Assembly (NCBI RefSeq): GCF_001422205.1
Contig: NZ_LMMJ01000009.1
Location: 62,001-126,000, forward strand
DNA length: 64,000 nucleotides
Reading direction: 5' to 3'
Source of the DNA: Curtobacterium sp. Leaf261
GTDB lineage: Bacteria > Actinomycetota > Actinomycetes > Actinomycetales > Microbacteriaceae
Each line of letters begins with the position of its first letter. Position 1 is the stretch's first letter. A program made the position numbers and the translations under genes. Below, piece by piece: positions 18,281-26,124 of the stretch. A model generated the notes under the pieces. That model did not search any database, was not told where the DNA came from, and saw only the letters and a program-made list of their open reading frames with translations.

Positions 18281-19510
18281 TCAGGCGCCCGTCGCCAGGA
18301 AGACGGTCGCCGTCGTGCCGACGGCGGCGTCGGACTCGACCGTCACGTCGCCCTCGTCGGGCGTGATGTAGCAGGACTCGCCGCGGCGGAGCATCGTCGC
18401 GGAGTGTGCGCCGACGAGCGTCGCCGCGCCGTCCGTGCAGATCGCGATGGTCGGTCCGCCGAGGGGTGCGACACCGCCGGTGCCGAACCCGACGGGCTCC
18501 CCCTCGCCGGACACCCGGACGAGTGCGAACCCGGTGCCGGCCGGCGCGAACCGGTCGACGCCGGGGGCGAGTTCGGTCGGCTCCAGGTAGGGCTCCGGGT
18601 GCGCCGTGAAGTCGAGCACGTCGAGGAGCTCCGGGACGTCGATGTGCTTCGGGGTGAGGCCGCCGCGCATCACGTTGTCGGACGGCGCCATCAGCTCGAT
18701 GCCGAGGCCCTCGAGGTAGGCGTGGATGTTGCCCGCCGGCAGGTACAGGCACTCGCCGCGGCGGAGCGACAGGCGGTGCATGAGGAGGGAGATCACGACA
18801 CCGGGGTCGCCGGGGGCGCTCGCGGCGAGGTCGACGACGGTGGCCACGTTCCTCGTCGGGGCGTCGACGGCGGCAGCGAGCTCCGACGCCGCAGCGATCA
18901 CGGCGCGCGCCGCGTCGTCGGGCTCGATGAGCCAGCGGAACGTGTCCTCGAGACCCTGCCCCAGGTGGGCGACGAGCGGGCCGAGCCGCCCGGACCCGGC
19001 GTCGATCGTCGCAACATCGGCGAGCGCCTCCTCGGCCGGTCGGAAACCGCTCAGCGCCTCGAACCGCTCGCTGAGCGCGACGATGAGCTCCGGCTTCGGG
19101 AACGGGTCCTTGAAGTTCCGCTCGGGCGCGTCGATCGGGATGCCGGCGGCGTTCTCACGCGCGAAACCCGCTCGCGCCTGCTCGGGGGTGGGGTGTGCCT
19201 GCAGCGAGAGGGGCGCGGCCGCGGCGAGCACCTTGAGGAGGAACGGCAGGACCGGGGCTCCGGACGAGGTCGAGACCGCCCCGGCCGAGGAGCCGAGCGC
19301 CTCGCGTGGCTCGTCGGCGATCCAGTCCGCGAGGGTGTCGGCACCACCGACCATGGCCGGGTTCACGACGACGCTCGGGCTCCCCGGGTGCGCGCCGAGC
19401 CAGAGCTCCGCCTGCGGCTGGCCCGTGACGGTGCGGCCGAGGAGCTCGGGGATGGCGGTGGTGGAACCCCAGGCGTAGTCGCGCGGGGTGTTCGTGATGC
19501 CGAGGAACAT
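18281..19510 (-). CDS. manA: Mannose-6-phosphate isomerase, class I
   Basis: The 409-aa enzyme interconverts fructose-6-phosphate and mannose-6-phosphate, feeding GDP-mannose and polyprenol-phosphate-mannose. Type I zinc ligands are visible as Gln and His of SLQAHPTPEQA, Glu of PKPELIVAL, and His of PAGNIHAYLEGLG. The N-terminus MFLGITNTPRDYAWGS is typical. A TAGGGT lies 6 nt before the ATG without a Shine-Dalgarno, so the mRNA is probably leaderless. It diverges from the O-antigen-ligase-like gene at 19577; the two start codons are 66 bp apart. The phosphomannomutase gene often found beside it in actinobacteria is not in this window. Confidence 0.95.
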   Translation of the reverse strand: MFLGITNTPRDYAWGSTTAIPELLGRTVTGQPQAELWLGAHPGSPSVVVNPAMVGGADTLADWIADEPREALGSSAGAVSTSSGAPVLPFLLKVLAAAAPLSLQAHPTPEQARAGFARENAAGIPIDAPERNFKDPFPKPELIVALSERFEALSGFRPAEEALADVATIDAGSGRLGPLVAHLGQGLEDTFRWLIEPDDAARAVIAAASELAAAVDAPTRNVATVVDLAASAPGDPGVVISLLMHRLSLRRGECLYLPAGNIHAYLEGLGIELMAPSDNVMRGGLTPKHIDVPELLDVLDFTAHPEPYLEPTELAPGVDRFAPAGTGFALVRVSGEGEPVGFGTGGVAPLGGPTIAICTDGAATLVGAHSATMLRRGESCYITPDEGDVTVESDAAVGTTATVFLATGA

Positions 19511-19516
19511 GCTCGA

Positions 19517-19522
19517 ACCCTA
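19517..19522 (-). promoter_or_regulatory. -10 element TAGGGT for manA (leaderless)
   Basis: TAGGGT is followed by 6 nt and then the manA ATG. Confidence 0.65.
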
Positions 19523-19564
19523 CTGGCAGGACCTGCCCCGCCGATCGGTGCCGCCCGGTCCCGG

Positions 19565-19570
19565 TACTCT
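19565..19570 (+). promoter_or_regulatory. -10 element TACTCT for the first ligase-like gene (leaderless)
   Basis: TACTCT is followed by 6 nt and then GTG 19577. It is paired back to back with the manA -10, 42 bp away. Confidence 0.65.
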
Positions 19571-19576
19571 GCTGAG

Positions 19577-20998
19577 GTGACGAACACCTGGCCGCTGGCA
19601 CGACGCCGTGTCCCCGAGCGGGAGGCGTTCGCGTTCGGCGCGTCCGTCCTCTTCGTCCTCTTCGCCGGAGACGGCATCCCCAACCTCATCACCTGGTACG
19701 GCTGGGCAGCACTCCTCGCAGCCCTCGCGGCCTGGGGCGTCACGATGCTCCTGCGCGCACGTCCGACGCTCCGGCACACGCCCCCGAGCCTCTGGATCCT
19801 GCTCGGGTGGTGCCTCGTCTCGCTGATCTGGTCGCACTGGCGCATCGCGACGCTGCCGAGCATCGTGGCGCAGGTGATCTGCGTGTTCATCGCGATCCTC
19901 ATTGCCTCGACGCTGTCGTGGCGGCGGCTCGTCGATGCGATGAGTCTGGCGTTCCGGTGGGTCCTGTCGCTCTCCCTGGTCTTCGAGTTCGTCGTCGCGG
20001 TGGTCGTCCGACACCCGATCGCCCCGGTGTGGACCGACTACGGCGACCGGAAGGTCCCCGACGCGTTCTACTTCTCCCGTGCCGAGCTGTTCACCGGCGG
20101 GCGGATCCAGGGGCTCCCCGGGAACGCGAACCTCCTCGCGATGGTGACGCTCCTCGCCGCGATCGCCGTCGGGATCCAGCTCGCCGAGCACCGCATGAAG
20201 CGGGTCCGGGCGACCGGGTGGCTCGTCGTCGCGGGGATCGTGTTCGTGCTCACGAGGTCCTCCACCGTCATCGTCGCGGCGCTCGTCGTCGCGGTCGTGC
20301 TGTTCGCCGCGCTCGCGATCCGACGTGTCCCGACCGAACGACGGACGCCGCGGTACCTGCTCGGACTCGCCGGGGCGGTCGTGGTGGCCGGGGTCGTCAT
20401 CGTCGCGTGGAGGCCGATCACGGGACTCCTCGGCAAGAGCTCGGACCTCACCGGGCGCGGGGACATCTGGCACGCCGTGTGGGGCCTCGTCGAGCAACAC
20501 CCGGTCGTCGGCTGGGGCTGGATCGGCTACTGGTGGCCGGCGATCTCCCCGCTCAACGAACTCGCGGTCCGCAAGGGCGTGACCTACCTGCAGGCGCACG
20601 ACGCGTACCTCGACATGTGGATGCAGGTCGGCGCGATCGGCCTCGCGCTCTTCCTGGTCTACGTCCTCGGCACACTCGTCCGCTCGTGGTGGAACGCGAC
20701 GTCGATCGCGTACGACGCCGCGCTCCGCCCTAGGTCGTTCGACCCGGTGTCCCTCGCAGCACTCCTCGTCCTGACGGCGCTCCTGGTGCAGTCCGTCGCG
20801 GAGTCGCGGCTGCTCTACGAGGGCAACTGGGTCCTGCTCGCCGTCATCGCCGTCAAGACGCGGACGGTGTTCGTCGGCGAGGAGCCATGGTCCGTCGGCG
20901 ACGGGCCCCGGACGCCGATGGCGCGTCGCGAGTTCCGACGGCGCGATCGGGCCCGCGGTGCCGCGTCCGACGCCGTGTCGAGCGAGGCCGCCGGATGA
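19577..20998 (+). CDS. O-antigen ligase/polymerase-like membrane protein (paralogue 1)
   Basis: The 473-aa protein has about eleven membrane segments and the Wzy_C/WaaL-type region. The large outer loop carries GRGDIWHAVWGLVEQHPVVGWGW and QAHDAYLDMWMQVGAIGL, which keeps the His expected in the active loop of WaaL-like enzymes. Members of this family join or polymerise lipid-linked glycans outside the membrane; in Gram-positive bacteria they may attach glycan to wall polymers or proteins. It starts at GTG 19577 just after a -10 element. The stop overlaps the GT87 gene by ATGA, so the two are coupled. The polymer handled is unknown. Confidence 0.85.
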   Translation: MTNTWPLARRRVPEREAFAFGASVLFVLFAGDGIPNLITWYGWAALLAALAAWGVTMLLRARPTLRHTPPSLWILLGWCLVSLIWSHWRIATLPSIVAQVICVFIAILIASTLSWRRLVDAMSLAFRWVLSLSLVFEFVVAVVVRHPIAPVWTDYGDRKVPDAFYFSRAELFTGGRIQGLPGNANLLAMVTLLAAIAVGIQLAEHRMKRVRATGWLVVAGIVFVLTRSSTVIVAALVVAVVLFAALAIRRVPTERRTPRYLLGLAGAVVVAGVVIVAWRPITGLLGKSSDLTGRGDIWHAVWGLVEQHPVVGWGWIGYWWPAISPLNELAVRKGVTYLQAHDAYLDMWMQVGAIGLALFLVYVLGTLVRSWWNATSIAYDAALRPRSFDPVSLAALLVLTALLVQSVAESRLLYEGNWVLLAVIAVKTRTVFVGEEPWSVGDGPRTPMARREFRRRDRARGAASDAVSSEAAG

Positions 20999-22515
20999 GG
21001 CGCCGTCCACTCTCGGTGCTCGAGCGCGTCCTCATGTGCGTCGTGGCGGTCGTCCTGACGTGCGCGAGCGCCGCCCACAAGCTGACGTGCTCGATCATGC
21101 TCACGAACCCGGACGGCTCCGAGGTCGGGACCCTGACGCGCGTGACACGGTACGGGTGCTACTCGGACCTGCAGGCGCTCTGGGGCCGACGCACCCTCGA
21201 GGACCACCTGTTCCCCTACGTGGCCGGCACGTACGGCGGCACCCCGCCGGACCTCGGCGGCGGGACCGTGGAGTACCCGACGCTCACGGGGCTCTGGGTC
21301 TGGCTCAGCGCGCTCCCGGTGTCCACCTTCCCGGGGTTCATCGTCGCCACCGCGCTGACCTTCGTCCCGGTCGTGGTGGTGATCGTCCTCTGCCTCCAGG
21401 GGATCGCCGGTCGACGGGCATGGATCTTCGCGGCGACCCCACCCCTCGCCGTCTACGCCCTGTACAACTGGGACCTGCTGCCGGTCATGATGACGGCGAT
21501 CGGTCTCGCGCTCGTCCTCGTGGGACCGCGGCGGTGGCGGCCCTCGACCCGGGTCGTCCTCGCCGCGCTCGCGTTCGGCATCGGCGCCGCGTTCAAGCTC
21601 TACCCGGCCATGTTCGTGCTGCCACTCGTGCTCGCCGTCCTGCTCGACCGGGGTCCGACGCCGCTCGCCGCTCGTGTGCGGACGGCGGGTGCTGCGGTCC
21701 TGGCGTCCATCGCGGCGGTCGCGGCGGCGAACGTGCCGTTCATGATCGTGAACTTCACCGGGTGGGCCTCGGTGTTCCGGTTCCAGGCGGCCCGGGTCAT
21801 CGACCAGTCGACGATGTCGATCTGGTGGTGGGGCTTCCTGCCGTGGTCGAACACGAGCGACCCCGACCGTCAGCACCTCATGATGCTCGCGGCGACGGTG
21901 TCCACCGCGGTCGGACTGGTCATCGTGGTCGTCGCGGGCGTCATCGTCGGCCGTCGGACGGGCAGGATGCCGTGGGTGCAGACCTCGGCCGCGATGCTCT
22001 GCGTGTACATGCTCTGCAACAAGGTCGACTCGCTCCAGTACGTCCTCTGGCTCCTGCCGTTCTTCGTCGTGCTGCGCGTCCGGACCGGGTGGATCGTCGG
22101 CTACCTGCTCGCCGACCTCGCGACGTTCGTGGGCTGGTACCGGTCGCTGTTCTACAAGTCGATCGGGAACGTCGAGACGACCTGGGCGGACCAGGCGCTC
22201 ACGGTGGGCGTCTGGGGCCGCGCGGTCCTCCTGGCACTGCTCGCGGTGACGTTCCTCCGTGCGCGGGTCGTCGACGGGCAGCGGGCGCAGGTCGACGCAG
22301 CGCCGGCGGGCCAACTCGACGACGCGGCACCGTCCGAGCTCGACCGTGCTCCCTCGGCCGAGTTCGGCGTCGCACCACCGGCGGACCCTCCCTCCGTTGA
22401 GCTCGACGCCGCTTCCCCGGGAGACGCTGCTCCGGGAGACGCGCCTCCGGCGGAGCCCGAGCGCGTCACCCTGCGCGACCGATCGAACCGCCGTGCGAAA
22501 TACGATGTTCCGTAA
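20995..22515 (+). CDS. GT87 (DUF2029) family membrane mannosyltransferase-like protein
   Basis: The 506-aa protein has a signal-anchor-like N-terminus, about ten hydrophobic segments and the first-loop pattern YGCYSDLQALWGRRTLEDHLFPY followed by GGTVEYPTLTGLWVWL, as in GT87 polyprenol-phosphate-mannose alpha-mannosyltransferases. The C-terminal ~75 residues are hydrophilic and Ala/Pro/Asp/Glu-rich with repeated AxxAxLD and PGDAPP-type segments. As a GT-C enzyme it would use a lipid-linked sugar on the outer face, probably one made by the Ppm1 homologue encoded at 23917. The start overlaps the ligase stop. Confidence 0.78.
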   Translation: MRRRPLSVLERVLMCVVAVVLTCASAAHKLTCSIMLTNPDGSEVGTLTRVTRYGCYSDLQALWGRRTLEDHLFPYVAGTYGGTPPDLGGGTVEYPTLTGLWVWLSALPVSTFPGFIVATALTFVPVVVVIVLCLQGIAGRRAWIFAATPPLAVYALYNWDLLPVMMTAIGLALVLVGPRRWRPSTRVVLAALAFGIGAAFKLYPAMFVLPLVLAVLLDRGPTPLAARVRTAGAAVLASIAAVAAANVPFMIVNFTGWASVFRFQAARVIDQSTMSIWWWGFLPWSNTSDPDRQHLMMLAATVSTAVGLVIVVVAGVIVGRRTGRMPWVQTSAAMLCVYMLCNKVDSLQYVLWLLPFFVVLRVRTGWIVGYLLADLATFVGWYRSLFYKSIGNVETTWADQALTVGVWGRAVLLALLAVTFLRARVVDGQRAQVDAAPAGQLDDAAPSELDRAPSAEFGVAPPADPPSVELDAASPGDAAPGDAPPAEPERVTLRDRSNRRAKYDVP

Positions 22516-22526
22516 CCGAAACTGAG

Positions 22527-22532
22527 TATTCT
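22527..22532 (+). promoter_or_regulatory. -10 element TATTCT (leaderless)
   Basis: TATTCT is followed by 6 nt and GTG 22539, the start of the PIG-V-like gene. It lies 12 bp after the GT87 stop, so this gene has its own transcript start. Confidence 0.65.
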
Positions 22533-22538
22533 GGCGGC

Positions 22539-23852
22539 GTGTCAGCACCGCTCGCCGATCACCCGTCCGTCGAACCCGCCAGGTTGGTCCTCGGTCGGCT
22601 GGTCCGCGGTCGACTCGCCGCCGGTCGACGCGTCCCCGGTCCGCACGCGAGCAACCTGGCGGACCGTCTCCGGCCGTGGCTCGTCGCCGCCGTGGGCTCG
22701 ATCGCACTGTGGGCGGTCTCGCGCGCGCTCGTCATGACGATCGCGGCGCTGTCCCTGCAGCTCGACCGGGGGTCGCTGCTCGGCGGTCGCCCGCGGTCGG
22801 CACTGCTGGCGCACTGGGACTCGGCGCACTTCACCACGATCGCCGAGCGGGGGTACTTCCCGGCCGCGATCGCCGACCCGGGGCTGCCAGCGTTCTTCCC
22901 GGGGTACCCGATGCTCGTGCGAGCCCTCGCGACCGTCATCGGACCGGGCGACGTCGTCGCGGCGATCCCGCTGGCACTCGAGATCGTCGCCGCGGTCGGA
23001 GCCGTCGTCGCGGGGACGATCCTGTGGCGCTCGGCTGCGGGGACCGCCGTCGCTGCGGATGCCGGACGTGCCGCACGGCGACGGTCACCCGGCGACCAGG
23101 CCGGGCTCGCGGCGACGACGCTGCTCTTCCTCGGCCCGTACGCGCTCTTCCTGCACGCGTCCTACTCGGAGTCGACGTTCCTGGCGTTCGCCGTCGGCGC
23201 CTGGCACGCCGCGCGGACCCGACACTGGCTGACCGCCGGTCTGCTCTGCGCCGGGGCCGGGCTCGTCCGCGCCAACGGCATGTTCCTGCTGGCGGCGCTC
23301 GTCGTCGTCTACGTGCTGTCTCGACGACGCGACGGTCTCCGGGTCCTGGCACCGGGCCTCCCGGCCGTCCTGGTGGGCGCCTGCGGGACCGTCGCCTACT
23401 TCGTGTACCTGTGGGCCGAGACCGGTCGCGTCGACGCGTGGTCGCACGCGCAGACGGTCGGGTGGGGGCGTGCACTCAGCGCACCGCTGGCCGCACTGCG
23501 CGAATCCGTGTCGCTGGTGCACGTGCACCCGAACGAGTCGGCGCGGATCCAGTTCGTGTTCGACATCGGGTTCGCCGCACTGCTGGTGCTCGCGGTGACC
23601 TGGTTCGTCGTGCGCCGCGCATGGCCCGAGGCCGTCTACCTCGGGCTGACGGCGCTCTCGCTCGTGACGAGCGTGTCCTTCGTGTCGCTCGCGCGGAACA
23701 CCCTCACGCTGTTCCCGATCGTCGTCGCGGTCGGCAGGGGCGCCGAGCGGAGCATGGCCGGGCGGGTGCTCTGGACCGCGATGCTGGCGGTCGGGCTCGC
23801 CCTGCTCACGTTCAACACGCACCAGTTCGCCCTCGGTCTCTGGGCGGACTGA
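22539..23852 (+). CDS. PIG-V-like GT-C mannosyltransferase
   Basis: The 437-aa membrane protein has a hydrophilic N-terminus (about 45 residues), then multiple helices. The first outer loop carries LLAHWDSAHFTTIAERGYFP and the following PAFFPGYPMLVRAL, the Trp-Asp and FFPxYP patterns of bacterial PIG-V relatives. These enzymes transfer a mannose from polyprenol-phosphate-mannose on the outer face of the membrane. A later helix holds GAGLVRANGMFL. The gene has its own leaderless promoter and converges with ppm1, with an 8-bp tandem array between. Confidence 0.78.
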   Translation: MSAPLADHPSVEPARLVLGRLVRGRLAAGRRVPGPHASNLADRLRPWLVAAVGSIALWAVSRALVMTIAALSLQLDRGSLLGGRPRSALLAHWDSAHFTTIAERGYFPAAIADPGLPAFFPGYPMLVRALATVIGPGDVVAAIPLALEIVAAVGAVVAGTILWRSAAGTAVAADAGRAARRRSPGDQAGLAATTLLFLGPYALFLHASYSESTFLAFAVGAWHAARTRHWLTAGLLCAGAGLVRANGMFLLAALVVVYVLSRRRDGLRVLAPGLPAVLVGACGTVAYFVYLWAETGRVDAWSHAQTVGWGRALSAPLAALRESVSLVHVHPNESARIQFVFDIGFAALLVLAVTWFVVRRAWPEAVYLGLTALSLVTSVSFVSLARNTLTLFPIVVAVGRGAERSMAGRVLWTAMLAVGLALLTFNTHQFALGLWAD

Positions 23853-23868
23853 CCGGATGGCCGCCCGG

Positions 23869-23908
23869 CGGTCTCGCGGTCTCGCGGTCTCGCGGTCTCG
23901 CGGTCTCG
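23869..23908. repeat. Octamer array (CGGTCTCG)x5 at a convergent junction
   Basis: Five perfect 8-bp copies fill most of the 64-bp gap between the PIG-V-like gene and ppm1. The reverse strand ends within a few bases of the ppm1 stop. Confidence 0.93.
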
Positions 23909-23916
23909 CGGGATGC

Positions 23917-24672
23917 TCAGGCGCGTCGGCCCCGCCCGAACCTGCGCGCAATCCCCCACTGCGTGACGCGCCACATGGCCTCGAGCACGATCGCCCGGGA
24001 CATCTTGGACGTCCCGAGCACGCGGTCGCGGAACTCGATCGGCCGCTCGACGATCGTGCCGCCGGCATCGTGCACACGGAGGGTCATGTCGACCTGGAAG
24101 CAGTAGCCCTTCGAGTCGACGGAGTCGAGGTCCATCCGGGCGATGGTCTCCGAGCGGTACACCCGGAACCCCGCCGTGATGTCGGCGACGTCGAGCCGCA
24201 GCATCCGCTTGGCGTACCAGTTGCCACCGCGGCTCAGGAGCTCGCGGCTCCGCGGCCAGTCGACGACCGAGCCGCCATCGACCCACCGCGACCCGATGGC
24301 GAGTGCGACGGGAGCGTCCGACGGCGCGTCGGCGACCGTGGCGATGAGGCCCGGCAGCGCGGAGGCCGGATGCGACCCGTCCGCGTCCATCTCGATGAGG
24401 AACCCGTAGCCGTGCTCGATGCCCCACCGGAAGCCGGCGACGTACGCGGTCCCGAGGCCGAGCTTGCCGCTGCGTCGGAGGAGGTGCACCCGGTCGTCGG
24501 TGGCGGCGAGGCCCTCGACGATCTCGGCCGTGCCGTCCGGGCTCCCGTCGTCGACGACGAGGAGGTGGGCGTCCGGGACCGTCCGGAGGACGACATCGAC
24601 GACGGTGCGGATGTTCTCCGCCTCGTCGTAGGTGGGGACGATGACGAGCGGACGAGGCCGAGGATCGGACAT
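23917..24672 (-). CDS. Polyprenol-phosphate mannose synthase (Ppm1-like, DPM1 family)
   Basis: The 251-aa GT2 enzyme transfers mannose from GDP-mannose to polyprenyl phosphate at the inner face of the membrane. Visible are LVIVPTYDEAENIRTVV, the VVDDGSPDGTAEIV acidic motif, the EMDADGSHP catalytic DXD region and ITAGFRVYRSETI. There is no C-terminal membrane domain and no fused Lnt domain, unlike mycobacterial Ppm1. ATG 24672 is the only sensible start. The product would feed the GT87, PIG-V-like and DUF2142 enzymes encoded nearby. Confidence 0.93.
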   Translation of the reverse strand: MSDPRPRPLVIVPTYDEAENIRTVVDVVLRTVPDAHLLVVDDGSPDGTAEIVEGLAATDDRVHLLRRSGKLGLGTAYVAGFRWGIEHGYGFLIEMDADGSHPASALPGLIATVADAPSDAPVALAIGSRWVDGGSVVDWPRSRELLSRGGNWYAKRMLRLDVADITAGFRVYRSETIARMDLDSVDSKGYCFQVDMTLRVHDAGGTIVERPIEFRDRVLGTSKMSRAIVLEAMWRVTQWGIARRFGRGRRA

Positions 24673-24710
24673 GCGCGTGGGGAACTCCGGGGTCGTGACG
24701 ATGGCGTTCG

Positions 24711-24716
24711 AGCCTA
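24711..24716 (-). promoter_or_regulatory. -10 element TAGGCT for ppm1
   Basis: TAGGCT reads toward ppm1, leaving a leader of about 30-38 nt. It lies just before the duplicated region 24731-24768. Confidence 0.5.
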
Positions 24717-24730
24717 TCCCGTCCCGCGGG

Positions 24731-24768
24731 ACCGGTCGATGCACGACAAACCGGTCGATGCACGACAA
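24731..24768. repeat. Perfect 19-bp tandem duplication in a divergent promoter region
   Basis: ACCGGTCGATGCACGACAA occurs twice in immediate succession (24731-24749 and 24750-24768). It ends 7 bp before the GTG of the second ligase-like gene, so each copy ends in a possible -10 (GACAAA and GACAAT). Confidence 0.95.
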
Positions 24769-24775
24769 TGGGAGG

Positions 24776-26071
24776 GTGAGCGCTGAGCCGGGACGCCGTG
24801 TCGTGACGCGCCGGTACCTCTCGGCGTGGATCGGGTTCTCCGCCGGCGGCCGTTTCGCGCAGGCGCTCTCCACCGTGATCGTCCTCTTCGCGTTCGCCGC
24901 GCCCACGGTGCACGTGCTCGTCGGGACACCGGGCGTCTGGGCGATCCTCGGGTCCCTGGTCGTCCTCGCCGGGCTGAGCCTGCTCGGCCAGCGCTACCGG
25001 ATCGAGTGGCACGGCGTGCTCCCGCTCAGTCTCATGGGGCTCGTCCTCTACATGGCGCTCAGCGTGCTGTGGAGCACCTACTCGTGGGCGTCCCTCCGCG
25101 GGTTCACCGGAACCGTCTGCTTCATCGCGCTCGGGCTCTACCTGGCGCTCGGCCGCGACCTCGTGCAGCTCGTCCGGGCGTGCGGCGATGCGTTCCGGAT
25201 CATCATCGTCACGTCGCTCGGCCTCGAGATCCTCTCCGGACTCGTCATCGACGTCCCGATCTCGAGCCTCGGCATCCAGGGCGACATCGCCTACGGCGGC
25301 CCGATCCAGGGCGTCGGCGGGACCCGGAACTTCATGGGGTTCATCGCCGGGATGGCCCTCGTGACCTTCGTGGTCGAGGCGCTGACCCGGAGTGTGACGC
25401 GCTGGCGGGCGATCGGCTCCGTCGCGATCGCACTCATCACGCTCATGCTCGTACAGTCCCCGATCACGAGCATCGCGATGGTCGGGCTGGTCATCGCCGC
25501 GCTCGCGCTCGTGGTCCTCCGGAGGACGGCTCCCGAGCGTCGACCACTCATCAACACCGCGCTCGGGGTGGTCCTCGGCGCGGGGGCGATCGTCGCCTTC
25601 GTGTTCCGCAGTCGACTGCTCGACGAGATCGGCGCCGCGGGGGGCACGGCCGTGCGGCTGGACCTCTGGCAGCGGATCCGGGTCCTCGTCGAGTCCTACC
25701 CGATCCAGGGCTGGGGGTGGGTCGGGACGTGGCCCACGGACGTGTTCCCGTTCAACACCCTGCTCACCGACAGCGGCCGGCCGTACACGTCCGGACTCAA
25801 CGCCGTTGTCGACGCCTGGCTGCAGATCGGGTTCGCCGGTGCGCTCATCCTCGTCGTCACCGCGCTGCTGGCGTTCGCGCGGGCCTGGGTCACCGCGACG
25901 ACGTTCCCCGGGGTCGCGTACGTCTGGCCGGCGGTGGTGCTCGTGCTCATCGGGATCACGAGTGCCGCGGAGAGCTACCTGCTGCACGGGGCGGGGCTGA
26001 TGATGTTCGTCGCGGTCCTGGTGATCGCGGCACGGCGACGCTCCTGGCGGTCGAAGCTCCGGCGGGTCTGA
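24776..26071 (+). CDS. O-antigen ligase-like membrane protein (paralogue 2)
   Basis: The 431-aa protein starts at GTG 24776, directly after GGGAGG and the duplicated promoter segment. It has about eleven hydrophobic segments and the loop RLDLWQRIRVLVESYPIQGWGW, closely parallel to paralogue 1. The second loop motif reads TSGLNAVVDAWLQIGFAG, where paralogue 1 has QAHDAYLDMWMQVG. The His is replaced by Leu and the Asp by Asn. It may be an inactive or specialised relative, or use another residue. The two genes are 5 kb apart and both face the same polymer-forming genes. Confidence 0.83.
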   Translation: MSAEPGRRVVTRRYLSAWIGFSAGGRFAQALSTVIVLFAFAAPTVHVLVGTPGVWAILGSLVVLAGLSLLGQRYRIEWHGVLPLSLMGLVLYMALSVLWSTYSWASLRGFTGTVCFIALGLYLALGRDLVQLVRACGDAFRIIIVTSLGLEILSGLVIDVPISSLGIQGDIAYGGPIQGVGGTRNFMGFIAGMALVTFVVEALTRSVTRWRAIGSVAIALITLMLVQSPITSIAMVGLVIAALALVVLRRTAPERRPLINTALGVVLGAGAIVAFVFRSRLLDEIGAAGGTAVRLDLWQRIRVLVESYPIQGWGWVGTWPTDVFPFNTLLTDSGRPYTSGLNAVVDAWLQIGFAGALILVVTALLAFARAWVTATTFPGVAYVWPAVVLVLIGITSAAESYLLHGAGLMMFVAVLVIAARRRSWRSKLRRV

Positions 26072-26103
26072 GCCGCACCGGGGAGCACCCGGACCAGGCG
26101 ACG

Positions 26104-26124
26104 CCCGCTACCCGCTACCCGCTA
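26104..26124. repeat. Heptamer array (CCCGCTA)x3 running into a stop codon
   Basis: Three perfect CCCGCTA copies fill the end of the 50-bp convergent gap. The last copy contains the TAG stop (26124-26122) of the minus-strand membrane-protein gene. Because the stop is in the first unit read, copy number would not change the protein. Confidence 0.92.

Noticed and set aside
20815..22707. A 630-codon minus-strand frame opposite the GT87 gene
   Set aside because: It is an antisense shadow, rich in Asp, Arg and His without conserved motifs.
23869..23908. Octamer array as a CRISPR remnant
   Set aside because: The units are 8 bp with no spacers, and no cas gene is near.
26104..26124. Heptamer array as a phase-variation switch for the 530-aa protein
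   Set aside because: The stop codon is in the first unit read, so the protein does not change with copy number.
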